DNA of 7,712 nt from a bacterium (GCA_021799835.1 JAJYZQ010000010.1:1-7712), one strand, 5' to 3'; numbered from the stretch's first letter, positions 1 through 6,585 are shown. The notes: generated by a model from the letters alone, not told the origin. Made by a program: numbers and translations.

Positions 1-777
1 CGCCGTGGCGTTTTGATCTTGTTCTTTTTTGGGTTCGGATTTGCCGCGGAGAGCTTGCTCAAAGGTTTTGCCTTTTTGCATTTCCCGCGCTACGTGAAGC
101 GCCCGTTTTTGCTTGCTTGAAATGTTGGCAGCGGAAAACACCATTTGTATGGCAGCTCCCTCCCCTTCTTCCATCTTGCTCAAAGTATTAGTGATGATTG
201 CAAGCGGATCCGTTTCAAAAGTTTTGTAGGTGCGGATGGGTAAAATTTCATTTTTTGCTAAAAGGAGTTCCGTGCCAAGTACGGCGGAATTGGGTTGAAA
301 TATAGTATAGTCCTCTACTTTATACACTTGGGATGCAGGATAAAAACCATAGATATTTTTTTCTACAATAGTTTCAAATTGTTCAGGCACTGCAATATAA
401 AAACTGATCTCATTGCCATTGGTAACGATCTCTAATGCAACAGAATACGGCACGGATTGGAACTTCTTTGGCTTGCCCTTGATCTCACCCATAGTGGATA
501 GGAAATCGTCAAAAATAGCGATCAGGTCTCGATCAGGTTTATCTTGCTGATCGGACGAGGAGTATTTTGGCACGACTACTTGAAAGAGCGTCTTGTGGAG
601 TGATCGGTCTATTTCCCCCTCTTCTCTCACTATAGCGGAAAAAATGCGGTATGCGATATAGGAAAGTACGATGATAAGGAAGCTCAGCAACACAATCCAA
701 AACGCCGTACCATGAGTAACGGTACTGAGTATGGAGAGAAAATTTGTTTGGTATACGGGGTGGGGAGCGCTCGGCAT
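1..777 (-). CDS. N-terminal part of a membrane-anchored conjugative/type IV secretion-like ATPase (partial)
   Basis: An uninterrupted reading frame of 259 codons starts with ATG at 777-775 and leaves the window at base 1 without a stop, so the C-terminus is missing. A single hydrophobic segment (about residues 24-46) follows a short N-terminus. After it comes a soluble alpha/beta region with a strand (LFQVVVPK, 64-71), a spacer, and the stretch EISFYIAVPEQFETIVEKNI (123-142) followed by YGFYPASQV. This layout (one membrane span, then a 'VVVP' strand and an 'IAVP..FE..VE..IYG.YP' stretch) resembles the region before the motor domain in VirD4/VirB4-like ATPases annotated in many Patescibacteria. 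No Walker motif lies in the window, so ATPase activity is inferred. The C-terminal visible part is charged and coiled (SSKQKRALHVAREMQKGKTF). The start lies one base after the stop of the 144-aa gene, so the two are probably translationally coupled; AGAAGAG upstream may be a weak ribosome site. Confidence 0.6.
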   Translation of the reverse strand, partial: MPSAPHPVYQTNFLSILSTVTHGTAFWIVLLSFLIIVLSYIAYRIFSAIVREEGEIDRSLHKTLFQVVVPKYSSSDQQDKPDRDLIAIFDDFLSTMGEIKGKPKKFQSVPYSVALEIVTNGNEISFYIAVPEQFETIVEKNIYGFYPASQVYKVEDYTIFQPNSAVLGTELLLAKNEILPIRTYKTFETDPLAIITNTLSKMEEGEGAAIQMVFSAANISSKQKRALHVAREMQKGKTFEQALRGKSEPKKEQDQNATA

Positions 778-778
778 A

Positions 779-1213
779 TTACTCTTCTGTTAGCTTTTTT
801 GCCTTTATGAGTTCGCTTTTAAGACGATCCACGAGATCATCATGAAATTTGTCTAGAAGATAGGGATCATTATATTTTTTTGCTTCTTCAACTGCTTCCA
901 AGAGCCCTTTATGTAATGCAGTGTGTACGAGGTCTTGCCGGCGATTCTGTTCAATATTGGCGTTAATGTCGGAGAGTGATTGTGCGCCGGTTGTTGCGCG
1001 AGGCGTGAGCTGAGTGCTGGGGCGCATTGATGGTGCGAGAGATTCTCTTTGGTGAGGCTGAAGGGCAGGTTGTTCTGTGTTATTTTCCGGATGTGGAGAA
1101 AATTCCCTGTTGATCTCAGAGTTTTGATAGTGTTCGGGCTGAGTATTTTGTTCCGGGGAATAGGATGAAGGAGTTTCCGGCGTGTTTAATGGAGGCATAC
1201 GGGTAATGCTCAC
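779..1213 (-). CDS. Disordered/helical hypothetical protein coupled to the T4SS-like ATPase
   Basis: This is a 144-residue protein with no recognised enzyme motif. Residues 1 to about 80 are rich in Pro, Gln, Asn, Ser and Glu and look disordered. Residues about 83-144 are helical and charged, with the core LLEAVEEAKKYNDPYLLDKF and the ending DDLVDRLKSELIKAKKL. Small proteins with a 'NDPYLLDxxHDxLV' helix commonly sit just before conjugative-type ATPases in Patescibacteria; this is recalled, not searched. The start is either GTG at 1213-1211 or ATG at 1198-1196 (residue 6). No Shine-Dalgarno precedes either. The strong promoter at 1225-1253 would place the transcript start about 5 bases before the GTG and about 20 before the ATG. 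The stop TAA (781-779) is one base from the next ATG. A role as adaptor or partner of the ATPase is inference. Confidence 0.65.
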   Translation of the reverse strand: MSITRMPPLNTPETPSSYSPEQNTQPEHYQNSEINREFSPHPENNTEQPALQPHQRESLAPSMRPSTQLTPRATTGAQSLSDINANIEQNRRQDLVHTALHKGLLEAVEEAKKYNDPYLLDKFHDDLVDRLKSELIKAKKLTEE

Positions 1214-1224
1214 TAGTACGGTTC

Positions 1225-1253
1225 ATTATACGGGAAAATGGATAAAGAAACAA
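1225..1253 (-). promoter_or_regulatory. Sigma-70-type promoter for the 144-aa/ATPase pair
   Basis: Reading the minus strand, TTGTTT (1253-1248) is followed by exactly 17 bases and a perfect TATAAT (1230-1225). The predicted start of transcription is near 1218. It lies in the 51-base gap between the P-type ATPase stop (1265) and the downstream gene, so it uncouples that pair from the operon before it. The -10 box ends only 11 bases before the GTG codon, which implies a leaderless or very short-leader mRNA. Confidence 0.75.
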
Positions 1254-1264
1254 CTGAAAGGATG

Positions 1265-3136
1265 TTAATCACGCACAAAGAATAATCGTGCGGTATTGAG
1301 GAGCGTAATGAGAGAGCTGAATTCATGAAAGAATGCACTTTGCAGGATGGTGATAATGCCAAACGCCGCAAGGCCGCCCGCGACAACGTGGATAATGGTG
1401 GAATAGACCAGATCTTGCTGGATGATGCGGAGAATGAATTTTGATTGTTTGATGATAGTGGGAATTTTGAGCAGGTCTTCTTTAACCAGCACAATGCCTG
1501 CAGCATTGGTGGCGAGATCAGTGCCGCGCAAGCCCATTGCAATGCCGACGGTAGCTGCTGAAAGTGCCGGCGCATCATTGATGCCGTCTCCCACCATCAT
1601 TACAGTATTCTTTTTTGCATCCTGTTGGATAAACGCTATCTTATCATCGGGGGATAAGCTGGCATAAACATTCTGCGAATCTATGCCTGCTTCTGCAGCA
1701 ATATCCTGAGCGACGGTCGGATCATCCCCGGTTAACATCATCAAGCGGTAATGCCAGGACTTGAGTAGCGCTACAGTTTTTTTTGATTCCGTGCGCAATT
1801 CATCAGCGACGAATATGATGCCAACCAATGCATTATGCTGAGCAACAAATACCGGCGTCTCCCCTGCTTGCTCAAATGTAGCGATCTGTGGTTCTAAAGA
1901 TGCGGGGATAGCGATCTGATTTTCCTGCATAAAAGTAAGGTTGCCGGCACGAGTATGGGTGCTCTCTGCCTGTACTCCCCTCCCCTTTACGGTGTGGACA
2001 TCAAGAATTTCTGTGATGGGCAAACTGCGTACGTGTGCGGCATCTAAGATCGCTTTGCCAATCTCATGCTCGGAATGTTGTTCTAGTGCCGCAGTAAGCT
2101 GGAGTACGTGATTTTCTTCTGTAATGCTATTTGTTGGATGTGCGGCAGAAATAATATGCCGGACCTTCGGCTGGCCCACGGTTAATGTGCCGGTTTTATC
2201 AAACATAATATCGCGCACACGCGTGAGATCCTCTACGGATTGCGTATTTTTTATGAGGATTCCTGATTGGGCAGCAGTGCTAATACCGATACTCATACTG
2301 ATAGGGCCAATAAGTGCAAAGATCATAGGCACCATAGCGACCCATAATCCCAGCGCACGGTCAACATTGTGCGTGATGAGAAAAACGATCACGACCAAAA
2401 CCATTACCACAAGCGACGTGTATTTGGCGTATTCGTTGATAAATTCCCCGAGTGGTGTTTTTTGCTTTTCCGCGTTTTCCGCAAGCTTTTTAATTTGTGA
2501 TAAGGTGGAGTCGGTGCTTTTTCGCGTTGCGCGCAGTTCAAAATAATCCTCAGTATTAATGGAGCCGGCAGGCACTTCTTGCCCTTTGGTAATAGAAATT
2601 GGTTTTGACTCTCCGGTGATGACGGATTCATCCAACAGCGCGGAATCAGAAAGGAGTGTGCCATCTACCGGTGCTCTGCCTCCGGGCTTAACCACTACAA
2701 TGTCGCCGACAGTGATTACATTAATATCCACTTCGTATACTTCACTGTCACGCTTAATGAATCCGGTGTGTGGCAAATAAACGGTTATCTTCTCTAGTGA
2801 CGTTTTTACGCGCCAGATGATAATATCTTTGATAAAGTCGCCTGACGCGATCAGCATAGTGAATATAGCAGCAACCGAGAGAGAGTGAGAAAAAATAAGA
2901 ATGTAGATAGTGATAAGCACCGGCAAGCCAACGTCAAACTTTCTTTGTGCAAATGTGCCCACAATGCGCCGAATCATCGGCAACAACGCAAAACTTAACA
3001 GCACCAGTATAGTAAATTGCTTCAATATAAGAGGCAAATGAAAAAGTGCTAAACTGTTTCCGGCGGGAAGCGCAAATAAAAGTGCCGCAGTTGCGGCGCA
3101 GAGATGCAGAATGAAGCGTGTGATGATAGATCTCAT
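1265..3136 (-). CDS. P1B-like P-type ATPase lacking the CPx metal-binding motif
   Basis: This 623-residue protein is a P-type cation-transporting ATPase of the heavy-metal (P1B) layout without an N-terminal HMA domain. Visible motifs are the actuator TGES (174-177), the phosphorylation site DKTGT with Asp313, the nucleotide-domain SEHE (355-358) where P1B pumps usually have SEHP, TGDD (469-472), and the hinge GDGINDAPAL (516-525). About eight membrane spans fit: four before residue 101, two at about 241-284, and two at about 574-613. The membrane motif just before the phosphorylation domain is GPIS (277-280) in place of CPC, SPC or TPC, so the canonical ligand cysteine is absent. The last span has HEFSS (604-608), reminiscent of the HEGG(S/T) signature of the P1B-4 (Co/Fe-type) group. 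Substrate is therefore unknown. The gene starts 8 bases after the rmuC stop, with no clear Shine-Dalgarno, and is probably the last gene of that operon. Confidence 0.9.
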   Translation of the reverse strand: MRSIITRFILHLCAATAALLFALPAGNSLALFHLPLILKQFTILVLLSFALLPMIRRIVGTFAQRKFDVGLPVLITIYILIFSHSLSVAAIFTMLIASGDFIKDIIIWRVKTSLEKITVYLPHTGFIKRDSEVYEVDINVITVGDIVVVKPGGRAPVDGTLLSDSALLDESVITGESKPISITKGQEVPAGSINTEDYFELRATRKSTDSTLSQIKKLAENAEKQKTPLGEFINEYAKYTSLVVMVLVVIVFLITHNVDRALGLWVAMVPMIFALIGPISMSIGISTAAQSGILIKNTQSVEDLTRVRDIMFDKTGTLTVGQPKVRHIISAAHPTNSITEENHVLQLTAALEQHSEHEIGKAILDAAHVRSLPITEILDVHTVKGRGVQAESTHTRAGNLTFMQENQIAIPASLEPQIATFEQAGETPVFVAQHNALVGIIFVADELRTESKKTVALLKSWHYRLMMLTGDDPTVAQDIAAEAGIDSQNVYASLSPDDKIAFIQQDAKKNTVMMVGDGINDAPALSAATVGIAMGLRGTDLATNAAGIVLVKEDLLKIPTIIKQSKFILRIIQQDLVYSTIIHVVAGGLAAFGIITILQSAFFHEFSSLITLLNTARLFFVRD

Positions 3137-3144
3137 AGAGTAAT

Positions 3145-4224
3145 TTATGCTTGCGTATCTTCTGATTGTTGTATGAGGTCAGCAGAAGTGCCAGCCGGCA
3201 CCTGTGCTTCGGGAGATTGCGTAATACTGGTAAGTTTGTTTGCGATCTTATCAAAGCGTTTCTCAGAGCTTTCATAGCTGTTGCGGGCGCGGCCTAAATG
3301 TGTGCCGACGAGTTCAAAATCAGTTGCAAAACGCCCAAAATCATTATTCAGCTGATTAAGGTTTGCAAGGATATGCTTGGCGTGTTCCTCCACTTCAAGG
3401 CCGCGCAAGCCGATCAGAATGGTTTGTATATATGCGTAAAAACTGCTGGGTGAGACAGGGATCACCCGTTTTTTGAATGCATAGTCCAAGAGATTGCGGC
3501 TGGTGACATCATTGATCATCGCCTGGTAGTATACGTTTTCCGCGGGGATATACATCAACGCAAAGTCTGCGGTTCCTTCATCGGGTAGAATGTATTTTTT
3601 TGCAATGGCGTCAATATGTTTTTTTACATCGCTCACGAATGCATTTTGCAAAGCATCTTTAGCAGATTGATCTTGCGCTTCCGCCATTTTCTTAAAATTT
3701 TCCAGCGGGAACTTTGAGTCTACGGGAATAATGAGCTGGTCAAGCATAATTACTGCATCAACTTGCTCACCGCTTTTGAATCGGTATTGGTCGGCGTAGC
3801 GGCCTTTAGGAAATACCTGAGAGAGCATATCCTTGAGGAAATATTCGCCAAGTACGCCGCGCAGCTTTGGCGCGCGGAGAATTTCTTGCAGGGAAACTAT
3901 ATCTTTGCCAAGGTCATAGACGTGCTTATTTGCTTCGCTGAGTTCTCCCACCTGGCGATTGAGCAGCGCTATAGTGTTTTTTACGTCTATCTGCGCGCGC
4001 TGCGCGAGTTCGGTATTCTTATCAATGCGCGTGCCTACCTGCTGGTTGAGTGCGGTGATATTGTGATTTATCTGTGTGACAAAGTTATTCATTGTCTTGC
4101 CGAGATTTTCCAATTCTTTTTCCATTAGTGCTTGGCGCGTATCTTGCTGTGGCTGAGGTCTATTTTTCATCAGCAATACAATAATCAAAACAACTACTGC
4201 GGCAAGAATAAAATAATTGATCAT
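3145..4224 (-). CDS. rmuC: RmuC-family DNA recombination protein
   Basis: The chosen start is the ATG at 4224-4222 (MINYFILAAV), giving 359 residues. A longer in-frame start at 4368 would add 48 residues that overlap the glycosylase gene and precede what is clearly an N-terminal membrane anchor, so it is rejected. Order of parts: transmembrane segment (about 3-19), coiled coil (about 28-115), then the RmuC core with LRGVLGEYFL (121-130), PVDSKFPLENF (167-177) and FALMYIPAENVYY (221-233), and a second helical region to about 335 with a polar tail. PVDSKFPLE is the family hallmark and belongs to a nuclease-like fold; in E. coli, RmuC loss changes recombination at inverted repeats. The gene begins 10 bases after the glycosylase stop and ends 8 bases before the P-type ATPase. 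Family assignment is firm; the biochemical activity is inferred. Confidence 0.93.
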   Translation of the reverse strand: MINYFILAAVVVLIIVLLMKNRPQPQQDTRQALMEKELENLGKTMNNFVTQINHNITALNQQVGTRIDKNTELAQRAQIDVKNTIALLNRQVGELSEANKHVYDLGKDIVSLQEILRAPKLRGVLGEYFLKDMLSQVFPKGRYADQYRFKSGEQVDAVIMLDQLIIPVDSKFPLENFKKMAEAQDQSAKDALQNAFVSDVKKHIDAIAKKYILPDEGTADFALMYIPAENVYYQAMINDVTSRNLLDYAFKKRVIPVSPSSFYAYIQTILIGLRGLEVEEHAKHILANLNQLNNDFGRFATDFELVGTHLGRARNSYESSEKRFDKIANKLTSITQSPEAQVPAGTSADLIQQSEDTQA

Positions 4225-4234
4225 AAATGGAGTT

Positions 4235-4933
4235 TTATTGCGATATTGAAACGAAGTCAATAAATGGCTTGCTGCTGAGGTAAAAACGATATTCCCATAG
4301 CGCGCATTCTCCTGCATACGCGACGCCGATCCGCGGTGCGGTAGCAATGGATAATGCGTTCCATACAATCTGATGATGTGTGGCAGTAATTAGCGCTTGG
4401 CGTTCAGTTGAGGATAGTTCACTGACCCAGAGCGTATCACGTTTGAGGGGTTTGGTATTGAATCGCTTATCAATGCCGAAAGCCTGAGTAAATTTTGCGG
4501 GGCCGTTGGCAAGGTTTTTTATTTGCTGGGCATCCAGATTCTTTGCATTATACCGTTTTTGCGCCATATAATCCATACCAAAAAGCGGCATCACCGCGCG
4601 AATAAGCACAGCGGCAGGGTATCCTTCGCGCTCGGTGACTATATTGAACAAGTAGTGCATACCATAGGTAAAATAGACATATATGGTTCCGGGACCAGCA
4701 TAAAGTGGCGCGTTGCGCGCAGTTTTGCCGCGGGAAGCATGGCAGGCACGGTCATTCTCCCCCACATACGCTTCTGTTTCTACGATAATACCCGCTATTT
4801 GTTTGCCGTTCGCGAGTTGTCGGGTGATCTTCATACCCAAAAGCTCGCGCGCGACGGCAAGCGTGTCACGATTGAAAAAGTTTGCGTTAATGACTGTTGG
4901 GGTATTGTGCAGATGAGGATGTTTCTTTTCCAT
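4235..4933 (-). CDS. mpg: 3-methyladenine DNA glycosylase (AAG/MPG family)
   Basis: This 232-residue protein removes alkylated purines (3-methyladenine, and by family knowledge hypoxanthine and ethenoadenine) from DNA in base-excision repair. Aligning by eye with human AAG, ETEAY (52-56) carries the catalytic Glu54 and the stacking Tyr56 (human E125, Y127). His65 in CHASRG matches H136. YVYFTYGMHYLFN (85-97) supplies Tyr87, the DNA-intercalating Tyr90 and Asn97 (human Y159, Y162, N169), and Arg112 in IRAVMPL matches R182. NGPAKFTQAFGI (143-154) is the second family signature. Length is typical for the bacterial enzyme (about 190-230). It is the first gene of the probable mpg-rmuC-P-type ATPase operon and is divergent from the 79-aa gene, with 77 bases between them. 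No convincing minus-strand promoter or Shine-Dalgarno is visible there. Confidence 0.95.
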   Translation of the reverse strand: MEKKHPHLHNTPTVINANFFNRDTLAVARELLGMKITRQLANGKQIAGIIVETEAYVGENDRACHASRGKTARNAPLYAGPGTIYVYFTYGMHYLFNIVTEREGYPAAVLIRAVMPLFGMDYMAQKRYNAKNLDAQQIKNLANGPAKFTQAFGIDKRFNTKPLKRDTLWVSELSSTERQALITATHHQIVWNALSIATAPRIGVAYAGECALWEYRFYLSSKPFIDFVSISQ

Positions 4934-4962
4934 TGTCGGTATGATTATTCGTATGATATACT
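4933..4962 (+). promoter_or_regulatory. Extended -10 promoter for the 79-aa membrane protein
   Basis: TTGTCG (4933-4938), 18 bases, then TATACT (4957-4962) preceded by TG one base away (TGATATACT, 4954-4962), the classic extended -10. Transcription would begin near 4969, giving a leader of about 42 bases. The -35 hexamer overlaps the start codon of the divergent glycosylase gene, so polymerase bound here could interfere with mpg expression. Confidence 0.6.
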
Positions 4963-4981
4963 AGCGCTGTATTATTTATCA

Positions 4982-4999
4982 TTCCTGGCCAATCAGGAA
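4982..4999 (+). promoter_or_regulatory. Leader hairpin covering the ribosome site of the 79-aa gene
   Basis: TTCCTG (4982-4987) and CAGGAA (4994-4999) form a perfect 6-base stem with the loop GCCAAT. The 3' arm contains AGGA (4995-4998), the only Shine-Dalgarno-like stretch before the ATG at 5011, although its 12-base spacing is long. In the mRNA the hairpin would hide it, which could regulate translation. The stem is short and may be chance. Confidence 0.35.
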
Positions 5000-5010
5000 A
5001 AACAAACAGC

Positions 5011-5250
5011 ATGAATAAATTGCTTTCATGGCTTTCAATCATTGTTGGCTTAGCGTTTTTGTATTTGGGGTATTACTATCTTACGCATACCGCGGGATCC
5101 TTGCCGCATTATTTCCCCGGCTACACTGCTGGCTATGACCATATTCATCATAAGCATGCTATAGCATCGTTCATTGTCGGCATAGCGCTATTCATCTATG
5201 CGTGGTTTGCCAGTGCGCCGAAAAAGAAAACTGTTGCCTCCGGTAAGTAA
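5011..5250 (+). CDS. Small His-rich two-span membrane protein, function unknown
   Basis: This 79-residue protein has two hydrophobic helices (about 4-24 and 50-68) joined by a loop of about 25 residues and ends in a basic tail (PKKK). The loop holds six histidines (H26, H33, H44, H46, H47, H49), ending in DHIHHKH at the membrane face of the second helix, plus several Tyr and Pro. Such a cluster could bind metal or haem, but no family is recognised with certainty. It is the only rightward gene in the window and has its own promoter (4933-4962) and terminator (5280-5326). Two TM helices, a conserved-looking loop and dedicated signals support a real gene. The stop TAA (5248-5250) directly abuts the uppP stop. 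Confidence 0.75.
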   Translation: MNKLLSWLSIIVGLAFLYLGYYYLTHTAGSLPHYFPGYTAGYDHIHHKHAIASFIVGIALFIYAWFASAPKKKTVASGK

Positions 5251-6111
5251 TTAATGTACGAAGAGTATCACAGAAAATATAACCCCCGCTGCGACACAAT
5301 ATGTTGCAAAAGGGGTTAATTTTTTTGTCTCAAAATACTTGAGGAGGAATTTTGTAGAAAAATACGCGCCAATAGCCGCAGCGATAGCTCCTGCGACCGA
5401 CGGTAATATAAGCGCATGATTTTGTGGCGAGGCAAACTCGGGCAGCTTGAGCAGCGCTGCCGCACCGATGATAGGTGTCGCCAGGAGGAAGCTATACCGT
5501 GCAGCATCTTCGTGCGAAAGGCCGGCCATCAGTGAGCCAGTCATAGTGGCTCCGGAACGAGAAATGCCAGGAATAAGCGCGGTCACCTGGCTAATGCCTA
5601 CTCCCAAAGATTGTGCCCACGTCAAATGGGCGATGCGTTGATCGCTGTGGGCGTCGTTTTTGTTCTCCGGCGCTTTTTTGCGCAGCATTTCCGCTAAATA
5701 CAGTATGATGCCGTTTACAATAAGGAAGAATGCGGCGATCTGTGCGGAAGCAAAGAGCGATTGCAAGGGTTTTTCCAGCAGTAATCCCACCATACCGGCG
5801 GGAATAGTACCCACAACCAACAGCCACCCCAACTTTGCATAGTGGTCATCTGCAGCAATTTCCCGCTTGATGAACGATCGGACCATACCTTTGATGATAA
5901 GAACCCAATCTTTCAGGAAAAAGAAAAACAAGGTAAGTGCTGTGGCAAAATGTGTTGCTACGAGAAACGTCAGAAAAAATGGGTTTTGCTGGTCAACGTT
6001 CCAGCCTAAGAGATGCGGCAGTATCACACTATGGCCTAAACTGGAAATGGGAAACAACTCAGTAATGCCTTGCAAAACTCCCATAAGGATCGCTTGCGTA
6101 TATGAAATCAT
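5251..6111 (-). CDS. uppP: Undecaprenyl-diphosphatase (BacA/UppP family)
   Basis: This 286-residue integral membrane enzyme dephosphorylates undecaprenyl diphosphate so the lipid carrier can be reused in peptidoglycan and polysaccharide synthesis; raised dosage of the family gives bacitracin resistance. Region 1 is GVLQGITELFPISSLGH (11-27), with the (E/Q)xxxE pair Gln14 and Glu18, Ser24 and His27. Region 2 is PGISRSGATM (181-190) with Arg185. Seven or eight hydrophobic segments cover the rest, and length matches the family (about 265-290). The usual PISSTGH reads PISSLGH, so Thr is replaced by Leu25. It starts 33 bases after the stop of the four-span protein and may share its transcript. Before the ATG (6111) there is no Shine-Dalgarno but the motif AAACAAACTGC, part of a repeat shared with the MliC-like gene. 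The stop abuts the convergent gene, and the last 76 bases of coding sequence include that gene's terminator. Confidence 0.95.
   Translation of the reverse strand: MISYTQAILMGVLQGITELFPISSLGHSVILPHLLGWNVDQQNPFFLTFLVATHFATALTLFFFFLKDWVLIIKGMVRSFIKREIAADDHYAKLGWLLVVGTIPAGMVGLLLEKPLQSLFASAQIAAFFLIVNGIILYLAEMLRKKAPENKNDAHSDQRIAHLTWAQSLGVGISQVTALIPGISRSGATMTGSLMAGLSHEDAARYSFLLATPIIGAAALLKLPEFASPQNHALILPSVAGAIAAAIGAYFSTKFLLKYFETKKLTPFATYCVAAGVIFSVILFVH
5280..5326 (+). terminator. Intrinsic terminator of the 79-aa gene, inside uppP
   Basis: TAACCCC (5280-5286) pairs with GGGGTTA (5312-5318). Inside it TGCGAC (5290-5295) pairs with GTTGCA (5303-5308) with one G-U wobble and a 7-base loop, separated by a 3x3 internal loop. 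A run of seven T (5320-5326) follows after one base. The structure starts 30 bases past the 79-aa stop codon and lies wholly in the 3' coding part of uppP on the opposite strand. Confidence 0.7.
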
Positions 6112-6115
6112 GCAG

Positions 6116-6130
6116 TTTGTTTAATGGTAT
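6116..6130 (-). repeat. 15-base start-region repeat, copy 1 (before uppP)
   Basis: On the minus strand this reads ATACCATTAAACAAA and ends 4 bases before the uppP ATG. An identical 15-mer occurs at 7642-7656 before the MliC-like gene. It may be a shared promoter -10 (TATACC or TACCAT) plus initiation element. No good -35 is seen 17 bases upstream of copy 1. Confidence 0.6.
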
Positions 6131-6144
6131 ACTTCTTGTTCTTT

Positions 6145-6573
6145 CTATGCCGCTAATTTTTCGCTTGCGGATGCGATGACGCCCCACATATATGAAAATA
6201 GTGCAACTATAAATGCCAAAGACATAATAAAGGAATAACCGTCTGACTGCAAGCTAAGGAAAAATACTCCCGCAGCGCTTGCTATCCACATACCGCATAT
6301 ACCGCCGATTGCAGGAATTTTCCAGGTGGTGCTGCGATAGTGCAATACTTTAGTAAAAAATACCACGCTGCCAATAGGCAGAGATATGCCGAGCAGTATA
6401 TGGAGCACGAGTACCCATTGATGAAGCGCAAAATGCCACATTTGTGCTCCAGACAAGCCGATGGGAAACTGAATATACAGGTTTGCATACATACCAAGGA
6501 TATATTGTGCCATAAGCACCAGCACAAATGCAATTCCTTGTATGCGGAGAGACCGATATTGCGGTTGGGTCAT
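6145..6573 (-). CDS. Four-span membrane protein with conserved-looking histidines, possibly haem-binding
   Basis: With ATG at 6573-6571 the protein has 142 residues and four hydrophobic helices (about 12-35, 45-73, 85-106 and 112-135). His47, His51 and His58 lie on the second helix, two of them one turn apart (HFALH), with an 'MAQYILGM' first helix. This resembles small four-helix membrane families of the DUF6220 or cytochrome b561-like type; that resemblance is by eye and tentative. An in-frame ATG at 6633 would add 20 residues, but those codons run through the inverted repeat and promoter at 6586-6626, so the shorter start is preferred. The stop is TAG, the only one in the window. It lies between the MliC-like gene and uppP on the same strand and probably heads a two-gene transcript with uppP. 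No Shine-Dalgarno is visible, and the predicted mRNA leader is about 6 bases. Confidence 0.7.
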   Translation of the reverse strand: MTQPQYRSLRIQGIAFVLVLMAQYILGMYANLYIQFPIGLSGAQMWHFALHQWVLVLHILLGISLPIGSVVFFTKVLHYRSTTWKIPAIGGICGMWIASAAGVFFLSLQSDGYSFIMSLAFIVALFSYMWGVIASASEKLAA

Positions 6574-6585
6574 AAATATAAGTAA

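Noticed and set aside
1183..1192. Partial copy of the start-region repeat (TGTTTAATGG) near the 144-aa start
   Set aside because: Only 10 bases match, and it lies inside the coding sequence (PPLNT); treated as chance.
1213..1578. 121-residue minus-strand frame and the plus-strand frames inside the P-type ATPase
   Set aside because: They are shadows of a strongly supported gene, with no family motif or start signal.
4225..4368. N-terminal 48-residue extension of rmuC
   Set aside because: It overlaps the glycosylase gene and precedes a clear membrane-anchor N-terminus at ATG 4224; only a shadow frame.
4934..5010. Minus-strand promoter for mpg (TATCAT at 4958-4953)
   Set aside because: No acceptable -35 at 16-18 bases; not listed.
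5156..5167. Perfect 12-base palindrome ATGCTATAGCAT in the 79-aa gene
   Set aside because: It lies within coding sequence with no T-run or promoter nearby; probably chance.
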